Origin: Amoeboaphelidium protococcarum
Taxonomy: Eukaryota > Aphelidiomycota > Aphelidea
Length of the DNA: 64,000 nucleotides
Direction of reading: 5' to 3'
NCBI GenBank assembly: GCA_023515745.1
Contig: JALECJ010000256.1
Span: 992,001-1,056,000 of the forward strand
This document shows, in pieces, positions 47,839-58,744 of this stretch. Within the stretch, counting starts at the first letter, position 1. Each line of letters opens with the position of its first letter. A program made the position numbers and the translations under genes. Below the pieces are notes generated by a model. The model was given only the letters and a program-made list of their open reading frames with translations. It had not been told where the DNA came from and searched no databases.

Positions 47839-50800
47839 ATGAATTCTAGTAATCATAGTAGTACAGGCTCTAAAAAGTCACATTAAGGTGCAAGTCATAG
47901 AAATTATAATCATCATGGGCATCTTCATTAAGGACAGAAGCCTGGATTCATTGCCGAAATCTCAAAGTCGTCATCTGCTGCTGTGAATAAGAAATAAAAT
48001 TACCAAGACCTTCTCAGTTCTATATCTGATTTCACCTCTGAGATTGTCCGCAATAGTATAGTCGATGATAATTAGCTTGGCGATAATCAGCTTTAGCACA
48101 AAGATAAGGATGGACTTGAGTAGCGGATATTGGCGGAGAAGTAATTGTAGCTCTTCTCTGATGGTGGCGGTTAGTAATAACAATAGTCTACTTTGGATGT
48201 GAGACACGCGTTTAAATAAAATGATATCACTCCGGAGTATAATGTTGCTGATGTTGATGTTATATCTGAGCTAATTTAGAGTAAAATAGAGGAAGGTCAT
48301 GGGGAATGTGTTCTCGAGTTGGGATCTTCGTAGCATGGTATCATTTTGAATACAGCAGAGCAATTGGAACATTTGATTAGAGTATACCAATAGGCAGCAC
48401 AGAAGCTTAGTCTTGTGGCTACGGTGGTTTACAATAAGTAGGAGAATGACCGGTATAGTGCTTATCTTTTAATAAGGCACCAGGTGGACAGTGCACATGC
48501 TGATGCTTCGCATTTGATTGAATTAAGAGTAGCATGTGTGGGTAATGTTGATAGTGGAAAATGCTTTGCTTATGATACCAAATTACTCTCGGCTGATTTG
48601 AAGCCTATCGCTGTTCAAGATATTAAAGTCGGCGATAATCTTTTTGGTCCTGATGGTAGTATTCGAACAGTCTTGCCAGGATCTCTTACCCGTGGAAGTG
48701 GTATGCTTTATAGAATTGTACCGTAAGCGCCAAAATTTTCTCCTTTTGTGGTCACTGGTAATCATATTCTGGTAATATAGTTGCAGGGAGATTCATCATC
48801 GTTACGATTTAAGATTACGGTCGTGGAATTTTTATCGCTTCCTCATGAACTAAGGTCCAAGCTCCAGCTTATTAAGGCTAATTTGAGTTCCTAGTTTGTT
48901 GATTTTAGAAGCTATAGGGGCTTAGAGAATTGGGTAAGGAACTCTGCATGTCAGAATGATGTTTTGAAGTGCTTTTAATAATGGTTGGCTGGTATGCTCT
49001 ATTGCTTTTAGTAGAGTAAAAGTCTGTAGTTTTTATCCAAAGACTGCGCTATTAAGACTAACTTCATAAGGATACTATTGGAAATATTTTAAATGGATAT
49101 TCTGCATTCATCTGTAATAGAGCTGTCTAAATTGGAGGCTGAGAGTATATTTGATTATGTAACTAAGGTTTACACTGAAGAAGAGCGTCAGCATGGGGGA
49201 TATAGTAAAGATTTGTATTGGAACAGAGGTTTACGCACTGGATATCTCATTCTTTAAAGGCGGGCGTAGTTATTGTAAGCTCCCTGCAATTATTCATTGT
49301 CGGATTTTTGTACTGAGCTGATCGCTGCTCTCAAATCTATAGATCTTTAACGTGTTGATAATACGAGTTTTAATCAAAGCGCCGAGAGTAGGGATATCCA
49401 TCACTGTGAGTAAAGTTCATTTACGGTTGAGTAATACGGTGAAGGTGCCTATTATGGATTTGAAGTTGATGGGGATCATATGATATTGCTCAGCGATTGT
49501 AAAATTACTCATAATTCTACAACTCTAGGTGTGCTGACATCAAGTGACTTGGATGATGGAAGAGGCGCCGCTAGAGTTAAGCTGTTTAAACACAAGCATG
49601 AGATAGATACTGGTAGAACGTCGTCAGTTGGTCTCGAGATAATGGGATTCGATTCTACCGGGAGGCAAGTAGTCAAATAAGCGGATAACTTTGGTAGAAA
49701 GCTCAGTTGGGAAGAGATCAGCCGGCGGGCAGCTAAGATGATATCGTTCATTGACTTGGCCGGACACGAGAGATACCTGAAGACCACCGTGTTCGGTATG
49801 ACTGGATGCATGCCTGATTATGTGATGCTCATGATTGGATCTAATGCTGGTATTATAGGCATGACCAAGGAGCACCTAGGATTGGCTCTGGCTTTAAATG
49901 TCCCAGTGTTCGTTGTCATCACCAAGATTGATATGTGTCCTGCCAATATTCTGGAATCCACCATCAAGTAGCTGACAAAGATTCTCAAGAGCAGCGGGTG
50001 TCGCAAGATTCCCATCTTTATCAATTCAATGAGCGATGTTATATCAACTACCAAGACTTTCGTGTCTGAGCGCGTATGTCCTATATTCCAAATAAGCAAT
50101 GTCAGTGGTGTTGGCGTTGATTTGCTTAGGAGTTTTATTAATCTTCTCCCAGTGTACAAGTAATTTGATCCAAAGAAGTCTGTTCATATCCAGATCACAG
50201 AGTCATTCAGCGTCCCAGGTGTTGGCTGCGTTGTATCTGGTGTTCTATTGAATGGTACCGTGCGTGTTGGTGATTCTCTCCAGCTTGGTCCTGATAGCAA
50301 CGGGCATTTTATACCGGCGCAAATTAAATCTATTCACATTAAGCGGCTCAACGTACCATATGCGAGTGCTGGTTAGACGGCATGCTTTGCCCTTAAGAAG
50401 ATCAAGCGTAGCTACTTGCGAAAAGGCATGGTGTTATTAGGAAAAGATGTGAAGCCTGAGGCTGTGCAGGTTTTCGAGGCTGAAGTTCTGGTACTGTATC
50501 ACAGTTCAACTATCGGAAAATGTTATCAGACCATGGTTCATGTGGGAAATGTGCGGTAAGCGGCGTACGTACTATCTATAACGCCATAAAAATAGATACT
50601 TGAGAGTGGTGGTGGTGGCGAACTAGCAATATCTGGCTCTGCTGATAACTTGGCTAATTAATCTTAATCTGGTGGTGTTGGTACTTCTCAAAGCCTGGCT
50701 GAGAGAAATGTTATCAGAACAGGTGACAGGGCTCTTGTTAAATTTCGCTTTATGAAGTATCCAGAATATGTACAAGTTGGCTAGCGTTTGCTATTCAGGG

Positions 50801-50847
50801 AAGGTAGAACTAAAGGAGTTGGTAAAATAACTAGATTATTAGCGTGA
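47839..50847 (+). CDS. GTPBP1: GTPBP1-like translational GTPase interrupted by an intein in its P-loop
   Basis: 1002 codons: a 684-aa host protein plus a 318-aa intein at residues 242-559. Removing the intein joins GNVDSGK to STTLGVLT, a perfect G1 motif (human GNVDAGKSTL). Downstream are the switch I block [21 protein letters not shown]3 [27 protein letters not shown]4 [26 protein letters not shown] (with TAG at the conserved Gln) and [17 protein letters not shown]1/2 proteins resemble eEF1A and assist ribosome rescue or mRNA turnover. The N-terminus (~240 aa) is Ser/His/Gln-rich. No intron. It ends in TGA. Confidence 0.93.
48562..49515 (+). other. Intein (protein splicing element) inside the GTPBP1-like protein
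   Basis: 318 codons from Cys to Asn, in frame with the host. The N-terminal block A is [20 protein letters not shown] with catalytic Cys1. Block B is [10 protein letters not shown], with the TxxH motif. Block F is near [14 protein letters not shown], and block G ends DCKITHN before Ser+1 of the host. Cys1, the TxxH His, the penultimate His, the terminal Asn and Ser+1 are all present, so it should self-splice. The ~200-aa middle has only a weak LAGLIDADG-like WLAGMLYCF without the acidic residue, so the homing endonuclease is probably dead. About 15 of ~21 Gln codons are UAR, showing long residence in this genome. Confidence 0.93.
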
Positions 50848-50985
50848 TTGTGCTCTCATCAAGCTTTTGTACATGTAAAATTGCGCTTAGGACCTCATAA
50901 AACTATTCAAATAAAAAATGAAATTGCTGTATGAATGAGTTTACTACTATCAGATTATATTTATCATGCGTTAAAAGCATCGAGA

Positions 50986-51621
50986 TCACTTGTGCTTCAA
51001 CTTCTTGATGTAGAATTCCAACTCCTTACCTTCAAGAATGTAGCCATCACAACGACCAGTCTAACCAGGACGGCTAGAGATACATGCAAGCAATCTACCG
51101 GCGACAAACTGATCATCGATAGCAGCCTCAACGTGAGCATCATCCTTACGCGACTCAATCTTGCGCTTGACGTGGCTCGACTGCTTCTTCTAATCTGCAC
51201 CGTCCTGCTTTGACTCCTCAGCAGCAGCAGCAGCGGCCTGTGCTCTCTTCTTCTTACCCAAAACCTCACCATAATGAGCCTCCCACCACTGACGGAATGG
51301 AGCGGCATCAATCTGCACGATGGCATTCTTCACCAAAGTCTTGGTACGCACCAACTCGTTATTGGAAGCGTTATAAACAACATCGATAATACGCGTCTTA
51401 CGAGTAATTGCCTCTGATCCCCAAGAGAAGTTTCCAGTCTCCAGACGCAATGCACGGTGCTTGGTATTTCCACCCATGGTACGGACAGTGTGCACTTTAC
51501 GAGCACCCAGCTTGGTCATTGCCGGCTGACGTCCCAATTCAAACTTACGCTTCTTGCGGTATGCGGCGCGCTTAGCACCAGTTGCGGATCGCTTGTGGCG
51601 ACTATCTCTAGAAATTCCCAT
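50986..51621 (-). CDS. RPS8: 40S ribosomal protein eS8
   Basis: 211 aa, ATG to TGA, no intron. The start [19 protein letters not shown] is the canonical eS8 N-terminus. [64 protein letters not shown] and the end with [20 protein letters not shown] and KKL follow in order. An Ala-rich linker precedes the C-terminal part. UAR Gln codons are sparse (two in the protein), as in other highly expressed genes here. Confidence 0.95.
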
Positions 51622-51642
51622 ATTGTACTATTAAGTTACTTC

Positions 51643-53064
51643 TCAAAATAACAATAATGAGGATAGCTGAATTGATGATGATCCACGAAAAGATTAAAAT
51701 GATGGCCGTTTTCGCCTTTCGGTTATTTTCGGTTGCTGATTGGGGACGCGACTTCTGAGCTTCTTTTACGCGACGCGCTCAAAAGTGATGTCCCTGAGGT
51801 GGAGTAGTATTGCTCGTTTTGAAAACTTATTAGCGTATAATGATCGCTACTTTGTTATCGTATCAATAATATATAGAGAAAATGAGAAATCGCTAAAATA
51901 ATTGACCGATTATTGCGTTTAATGGAATACAGTGTGATGCGTGCTATCTTCATGCACAGACATCTCGTACTTTTTAAACTGATTCAACTCTGAGCGTATT
52001 TCATCCCGCAACTGAGGAGTCAGCTTCTTGAAAGTCAGATCATTGCCAGGCTTACGGTTATAGTACACTTTTGAGTGTGTCTCTATAATTCGCGTGTCAT
52101 CATCTTTAAACTGGATACTTTTGACACTACCAGACTGTTTCATCTGATTCATTTACGGTTCAGGCAATTGCTGTGATTACGCGTCAGTATCAACCAGCAG
52201 CAGATGTAAATTAGGAGAAGAGTGAGTTGTTAGAGTCTGACCAAGCAGCAATTTAACTTGACTTTTAGCCTCTTACTCTTGCGGCTCAATTTTGGACGAT
52301 TTCACAACTTCCCCAGTTTGAGTGTCAACAGTAGAAACACTAGATTTGCTACCGCTATTAGCATCTCGCTTCTTTAAAATAGATTTTGGCGGTGCAGTGA
52401 CCAGCTGATTAATGTTGTCCATTGACGCTGATTTACCTGGTGCACCTGCGTCGGGTTTAGAGTTGGATTACACTTCACCAGTGCCACCGTTACCACTACC
52501 TTTCATCATGTACCTCTTCAGTGCCTCTTTTCTCAAACTACTAGAGAGTGCATCAAAGATGGCCAAGTTTGTAAAGCTTGAAGTTAGGCTTCCTTTACTG
52601 TTTGACCCTGAGCCAGCATTAACTGCGTTTTTCTGTGGACTGTTCTAGGCAGGTTATGGTGACGGAGAGTTATCTTTAGACTTGGCTTGAGATTTATTAT
52701 CCGTACTCTTGCCAGGTAATTTTCTAAAGCCAGACACAAACTTTTAGGACCAGCTATGCTTTGTCTAAGTAGCAGGTTACTCGCCATCAGCAGGTGCATT
52801 AGCATCGACAGTGGCCTCCCCAGAGTCGGATATGAAGGACGCGTCTGACACGTCATCTTCACTCATATCTGACATACTTGCCTAGCTGATGGCATTTTTA
52901 ACTTTTGCAAATGAGCTCAGATCAAGAGATACGTTAGAATCATTATCATCGTTATCTGTAATAGATTATGCTAGGTCAATCTTTGTTGCCACATCTTAAC
53001 ATTTAATCATTGGAGAATCGCTGGCATCTTGAGCCATTGCACAGCCATCTTATAATGATGCCAT
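51643..53064 (-). CDS. PP1-binding scaffold with a Bni4/Afr1-like C-terminal block
   Basis: 473 codons in the open frame, starting at ATG 53064. Most of it is disordered, acidic and Ser-rich, with no catalytic domain. Near the C-terminus lies APPKSILKKRD, containing the PP1-docking SILK motif. About 90 residues later is VKSIQF, an RVxF motif in the expected order. The conserved block with LTPQLRDEIRSELNQFKKYE and VHEDSTHHT follows, resembling the end of fungal Bni4/Afr1 proteins, which tether PP1 at the septin ring. The family member normally ends here. With UGA as only stop, however, the frame runs ~80 codons further to 51643, into the eS8 upstream region, so the last part may be wrong. Confidence 0.6.
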
Positions 53065-53321
53065 TTTTTGTGATATTTAAGTGTTTAAAGTAAAACAAGT
53101 AGATACTGTAGATAAAAAAGCGGGATAAATTATAGAATGGTCTAATGGTTAATATTAAACCTGAAAACACTTGCATTAATGATCACCCAATCACGGACAC
53201 TCTCAATAATCAAGATTTCCTATTAGGATAAGTTTACTAATATGCTTCATTGTTGTAGCAGATAAATTTATTCAATTATAGACTTAAGATTAAGAATTAC
53301 GTATTTAAATACTTATGTTAA

Positions 53322-54725
53322 TCACATTGGATCATTGGCATGTTCATGATATCTATCTTGAGGGAGAGAGCCATGTTTACCATACCAGATACCACACGCG
53401 TTACACAATGTCTTTGAACCGCCAGGACCTTTTCTCAATGTTGGTGTAAACTTGCCGCTCAACAGACACCAACTGCAGCGCCACTTGGAACGGAACTCAC
53501 CAACCTCGAGTGATCCATCAGCGTTAAATTTCTGAGCACTAGCGCCAAAGCCGCGATGTCCTTTAGGCGGACTTGAACCAAGTTGACCAAGCAATGCATT
53601 CTACTTGATAGTCTCTTCCATCTTCTTCAACACCAAAGCCTCCTCCTCAGGAGTTGGCTTATAATTACGATATGGAACTTTTGATGTGGAGGCGCCCTGC
53701 TTCGGTAATGGTGCTGGCTGCTGTGTTCTCTGATACACTGCACCTGGTATATTTGCAATGCCAAAGTTGTACTACTGATTGACTATACCTGCACTGTTAA
53801 ATGATGGCATGCCAGCATTATTTTATTAAAATACATTACTCTATCGCTGCTACTACTACTAAGATTATTGAAATCTTCTGCTAAATCTACTAGACTCCTA
53901 CGTGTCATTGTCGTAACCATGGCGATTAAGCACTATAAAATTACCCTCATTCTTCTATGATCTTCTTAATCTTCTACTAGTCCTATCAAGCTCCTTCTCA
54001 CGACGCTCCAACTCTTCAGGATCAAGAAATTCCAACTATGGTCCATAATCCTCACAATCGACGCGGAATGGCATAATGGTGGAAGTTTTAGAGTCCACAG
54101 GCAAAGAATCCATTTTAAGCACATCATCAAAGTTGATTCTAGCATAACAAATCTACTCCCTAATCTAATGTGCAACGCTGGACACCCACTCCCCGCCAAT
54201 ACCCAATTCCTCACAAAGACGCTTGGCAAAGCTCTCCGGCGTGTCAACAGACGGATCAGTGCTGGCCTCATCATTAACAGGATAGTTCTATGGAGTCAGT
54301 GGCCACTCAAATTGATCATTCAAATGTACATCACCCACTTGCATATCCAGCTTAATGATAGTACGCCACTCAGACTCTTGATGCAGATCTTCAATATTCG
54401 GATCATCGACAGCGAATACTTGATCTTCATAATCACCAACAGTGCCCTGCCAAGCCTCACACTACTATCTAATGGAGTTTGCAATTTAATAAGCAACTTG
54501 GTTATAAGAGTGATGGTGGTGCTCAACGAGATCATCTATAAGCAGCTGAGCAAATTGCTCTGGTGTCATCAGATTCTCATATAAATTCCATGTAAAGCAA
54601 TCTCTAATTTTCAAGCCATCCACTTCAATGTCGAGTCTAACAGGTACAAGCTTGACAGGATAATCATTTCGCTCCAGAGATATCGTTAGATTGTTCCCTC
54701 TACATACAACAAAACCTTAAGTCAT
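53322..54725 (-). CDS. SNF5: SWI/SNF core subunit Snf5 with C-terminal GATA-type zinc finger
   Basis: 467 aa. The ATG at 54725 has an in-frame TGA two codons upstream, and the stop is TGA. The SNF5 domain has LVPVRLDIEVDGLKIRDCFTW, then MTPEQFAQLL and IIKLDMQVGDVHLNDQFEW. A second repeat follows with PESFAKRLCEELGIGGEW and INFDDVLKMDSLP. A Gln-rich linker leads to a type IV zinc finger, CSWC...CNAC, at ~417-440. Snf5 fused to a GATA-like finger is a fungal arrangement, absent from animals and plants, so this is lineage evidence. It acts in chromatin remodelling in the nucleus. Confidence 0.92.
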
Positions 54726-55207
54726 TATATTTCATAAAATGATACTATACATCATCATCATCATCAGACTTACAATCTAGCAAAATTTCCCTTACGAAAT
54801 TTGTTGGTGTTGTATGCAATAGACTACTATTATGTCCGCGTCGGACCCAATGAACTATCTTTCGAGGCAAATAAACTCATAATTTTTACAATCTCTTAAT
54901 GCTATAGAGCAGATTCAATCGAAAACAGATCTTGGACACTTTTATAACAAATTTAACGAACGTTAAGCTTATCGGCTTAAGGAGTTTGGCGCCGCTTCTT
55001 CTTGTCGATGAAAACCTTCTAGCTGGGCGAGACGAGAAAGAAATGGAACAAGCGGTACAAACGGCAACACTTACTGGGCAGAACTTATAAAATTTACACG
55101 AGGCAATACGAGATGTTTTGTTACAATAATACTTTACTGAGAGGATTTATCTCCTAATAAAAAAAATTAATTTTAAAACCACAATCCTCTATATGAACGC
55201 TTAACAT
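54726..55207. other. Intergenic region between SNF5 and HCCS
   Basis: 482 bp with the SNF5 promoter and the HCCS 3' region. No ORF or RNA recognised. Confidence 0.45.
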
Positions 55208-55855
55208 TCACTAAAACAACATCTTCAAGCGGTCAATGCATGCCGTGATAGAATCAACGGCTGGTCTCACGTCAACATGCATCACAGCTTCATCTTCATT
55301 CCCGGATTGCGCAGGCTCTGTGGAATCACCTTCATAATAATCAATAACGTACCGCACCTCACGACCACAGCGATCAATAATCCAGTCGTGGCGATCAAAC
55401 GGTCGTGGCGCCAATCCCAAGTTATAATAGAACCAGGCGCGAGGAGACAATTAATTCGGCTTACCACTAAATCTTAGCAATCTAGGACCGGTGGGACACT
55501 CCTTGCAATGCATAGACTCCCATCGCTCTATCTCCTTCCATGTTCGCTCATTAATCTCATTATGGATAGATACAATCATGGAAACGTCACGCTCATCGGT
55601 CGGCTTACCTTTCCGGTGCAGAGCATTGTAAAATTACTGGTCACTTGGATATACCCAATTACTTTCTTCAACAGCATTTCCGCTATCATTGGGGCCGTCT
55701 TTGGAGGCGCGAGGTATGGATGATATCTGACGACTTGTATCCAACTTTGTTTCCTGATCCGGCGCAGGTGATTGAGGTAGATCAGGCATCATATTGTCAT
55801 GCCTTACAGGGCAGACTGCAGCATTAGACTATCTCCGCTCTTTCCCAGCAGACAT
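55208..55855 (-). CDS. HCCS: Holocytochrome c synthase (cytochrome c heme lyase)
   Basis: 215 aa, ATG to TGA. The N-terminus has a single CPV heme-regulatory motif, [12 protein letters not shown]. The core has [18 protein letters not shown], then [11 protein letters not shown] with the heme-coordinating His, [38 protein letters not shown] and [18 protein letters not shown]. It attaches heme to apocytochrome c in the mitochondrial intermembrane space. The genome therefore uses the opisthokont-type single-enzyme system III. Confidence 0.93.
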
Positions 55856-56024
55856 TGGACACTCTCCAATTGGTTATGCATTGTTATTGTCAGTTTTTGA
55901 CTATGTCGTCACCATTTTATTTGTACTGATCAAGAATGAGAAAACCGTAAAAACTTACGTCAAGATAGTATTAAACGGAAAAGATGATGATAATATAATC
56001 ACCTAAATGTATTTCGTTGCAACT

Positions 56025-56918
56025 TCACTGCGGTCTTTCAGAAACCTTTTCATCTTTTTAGCTATAGTCATTGCTCTCTACCTGCACGTTCAACAACAGA
56101 GTATCAGTGTCCAAAAAGACTCTATTCTTAGAGTTGGCGACGATAGAGGCAATCTCACGAGCATTCTCAATCTTTCTCAAGTCCAAGAAACCAGGATTGT
56201 TCACAATGGCTCTACCAATCATCTCAGCAGCCTGAGCCTCACCCTATGCACGCACAATAGTACTCTGCTTCTCCTGCTTGGCCTTCTCCACCAGGAACGC
56301 GGCACGCTAAGCCTCCTGCTGACTGACTTGCTTCGCCTCCACAGCATGAGTAAACTCTGGGCCAAACTTGAGGTGAGTGATGGACACGTCATCAAGCACA
56401 ATGTTGAATTTCTGGGCGCGTTCTCTCAGCGATTCACGCAATAGACGACTAACTCTTTCTCTCTGAGTGATCAGCTAGGCTGCATTAAATTGCGCCACCA
56501 CACTCTTCAGAGTTTCGTTCACAATAGATGGTAGTACAATTTCATCATAATCCATGCCCAGAGTCTTGTATATCACGGGCAAGTTTTCCACGGATGGACG
56601 TGACAGCACACGAATCGTGATATTAACCATTTGCAAATCCTTAGTACCAGTCAACGATGGAATATTACGCGGCTTTGCACGAACATCATATATGATGACC
56701 TGTTCTAGCCACGGAAATCTCAAATGTGTTCCTTCAGGATATACTTTATCCAACACACCAAAGACTCTAGAATACTTTACCGCTCTGTGACCACCATCAA
56801 CATTGTACAGGCTGGCATTTACACCGGCTGCCGCGAATCCAAGACCAACCAACGCGCCAACTCCACCAAACAGACCGCGTCCTCCGCCTGGTATTTTAAT
56901 ATTTCTCAAATTTTCCAT
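56025..56918 (-). CDS. PHB2: Prohibitin-2 (mitochondrial inner membrane scaffold)
   Basis: 297 aa, ATG to TGA. The N-terminal hydrophobic segment [20 protein letters not shown] fits the PHB2 signal-anchor. The SPFH/band-7 domain follows with [37 protein letters not shown] and RPRNIP-like sequence, and a C-terminal coiled coil ([14 protein letters not shown]). The start and the YNVDGGHRA motif are closer to PHB2 than to PHB1. PHB1/PHB2 rings stabilise inner-membrane proteins. A few UAR codons, mostly in the C-terminal half, encode Gln. Confidence 0.92.
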
Positions 56919-57194
56919 TATTAATATTGACCGATTAAGCTGTTTATATCACGTCAGCTCTAATAAAATATCTTTGTACTTTGATTGTTCGTGCTTACAG
57001 CGGCGAGAATGAAATCTCTAAGGTTGCGCGACGTCACAACAGACACCGCGTCTGAGCTATTGTTTCGCTAAAGGCTGTACCTCAATTTAGGCAGAGAGGT
57101 GGTAAAAATCCTCAAATATCAGTCGAGAGAAAAACATTAGAATAATAAAATGCACAAAATATTCATGTATAAACATACTAATTTCAAATTTCAT

Positions 57195-57512
57195 TCAAAA
57201 TAACATCCAGGCATGGGGCAGTATGACGGATACAACCATGGCAAACAATGGAACATTTTGAAACGGATTCATTGCAGCCATGTCAGAATCATCCAAGGAA
57301 TCGTTTATTCCATCCGCGTCGCCATCCATTTATAAATTCTGCATACTCAACATTGGAGAAAGAGCATACTGGGCGCCATAATCATCACTTGAAGTGGAGT
57401 AAATAGAGCTTCTACGGCTTAAGCCACCGCCAGACATTGCTGAAGAACTAGAAGTTAAATCTTGCAGGGACACATTCGGACTTATATCAAAATTTGTAGC
57501 TGACAACTCCAT
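57195..57512 (-). CDS. Small protein with a hydrophobic C-terminus, function unknown
   Basis: 105 codons from ATG at 57512 to TGA. It is Ser-rich (LTSSSSAMSGGGLSRRSS) with an acidic segment (DGDADGINDSLDDSD). The end is hydrophobic (NVPLFAMVVSVIL), possibly a tail anchor. It could equally be the last exon of a longer gene, since open segments in another frame continue upstream to ~57720, including GRLIREKLKANL, reminiscent of BolA. No firm family. Low confidence that it is a complete gene. Confidence 0.35.
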
Positions 57513-58744
57513 ATCTGTACTTTTTACCAGATGAATCTTTATTACTCGATTTATAATACGACTATTCACTGTGGGAAAGAAGTTGCAAATCGGGATCCAT
57601 CAAATTGGCTTTCAATTTCTCACGGATCAGTCGTCCCATCGATGGTGGTTTCCAGGGAATGCGCCACGCCACCCGTATTGATCAACGAAGGTGAAAAGTC
57701 TCGGATATTAACAAGAACTGTGGGGGCTACCTTAACTTTTAATGAACAAAAATATACGTGAAGATTTCTTTAAGTAAAAAAATGTTCATTTTAGTAGTAA
57801 AATCAAAGGTAGAACTAGTGTATTTTCCATGATTGTTGGAAGAAATGCACCATAGGCACAAACAAACATCAAGCGATTGCTTGCATACTTGACAATAATG
57901 CTAATTTCTAATATACAGACTAGTATGTGTCTACAATGGCTTTAGGGAAGTTCAATTTACTTATATGAAGCGTTTCGAATTTGTAGCACATTATATTGAT
58001 CTACAGTACTGTACAGTGATTGTTGTATTATGGGAAAATCGCATTTCTCCGTACACACTTTAACAATGTCGGACAAACTTGGAAATGAGCAAACCCTTGT
58101 TGGACTCTACATTACCGAACTGAATCAGTGTGGGGAAATTCTAAGAGTGCATCTGCTCTAATTGCAAACATTTTTTTGAGGCATTGAAGCGCAATGTTCC
58201 AGATCCTTTGCGCGGTATCTAGTTGGAGACTATCTAGAAGCATTTTATAAGATTTCTGAAGTAGGGTGGTGAACTCGTCCGACAGGGCGGACGTGTAAGG
58301 GGATGGGGGTGAGGGCAGTTGAATAGGAGAATGAGTTTTTGAAACGGTCGGCCGTGTTCTCCACCTGTCCCAAATTTATGCGTTTTATAGATGCTTATCA
58401 TTATGAAGTGACCGGGAAGATGGCTGAATTTGCAGTGAAAAGGCGCTCTTCCTACAGAAGAAATTCTTGCACTACTCATGAAGAAATACAGATCAATTTG
58501 AATACGCGCGCTGAAAGCAGCCTTGGGTTTGAATAAAGCTACACCGTAGCAGAGTGCGTAAAACGCTGATTTTAATTGATGGTTATATCTTTAAATAAAT
58601 TTACGATATTTGTATTTTTAGACCATAAAAGTTAGCACTTAAGTCGGCTTACGGTTGCATGCACAGCTTAAGTTATCTTTGAGGGCAACGATGCTCAACA
58701 AACTCATGTTAAGTGCAGCAGCAACAAGCAGTCAGGTTACCTGT
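57513..58744. other. 1.2-kb region without a supported gene
   Basis: Short ORFs only. It may include the 5' part of the small gene at 57.2-57.5 kb and 3' sequence of the HNH-like gene. A G-rich patch lies near 58295-58318. Nothing else recognised. Confidence 0.4.

Noticed and set aside
48562-49515. An intron instead of an intein
   Set aside because: The segment starts TGC and ends AAT, lacks GT-AG boundaries, stays in frame and carries intein splicing blocks A, B, F and G.
57513-57760. BolA-like protein upstream of the small ORF
   Set aside because: Only a short GRLIREKL-like stretch fits; the rest of the BolA domain was not found and no splice joins it.
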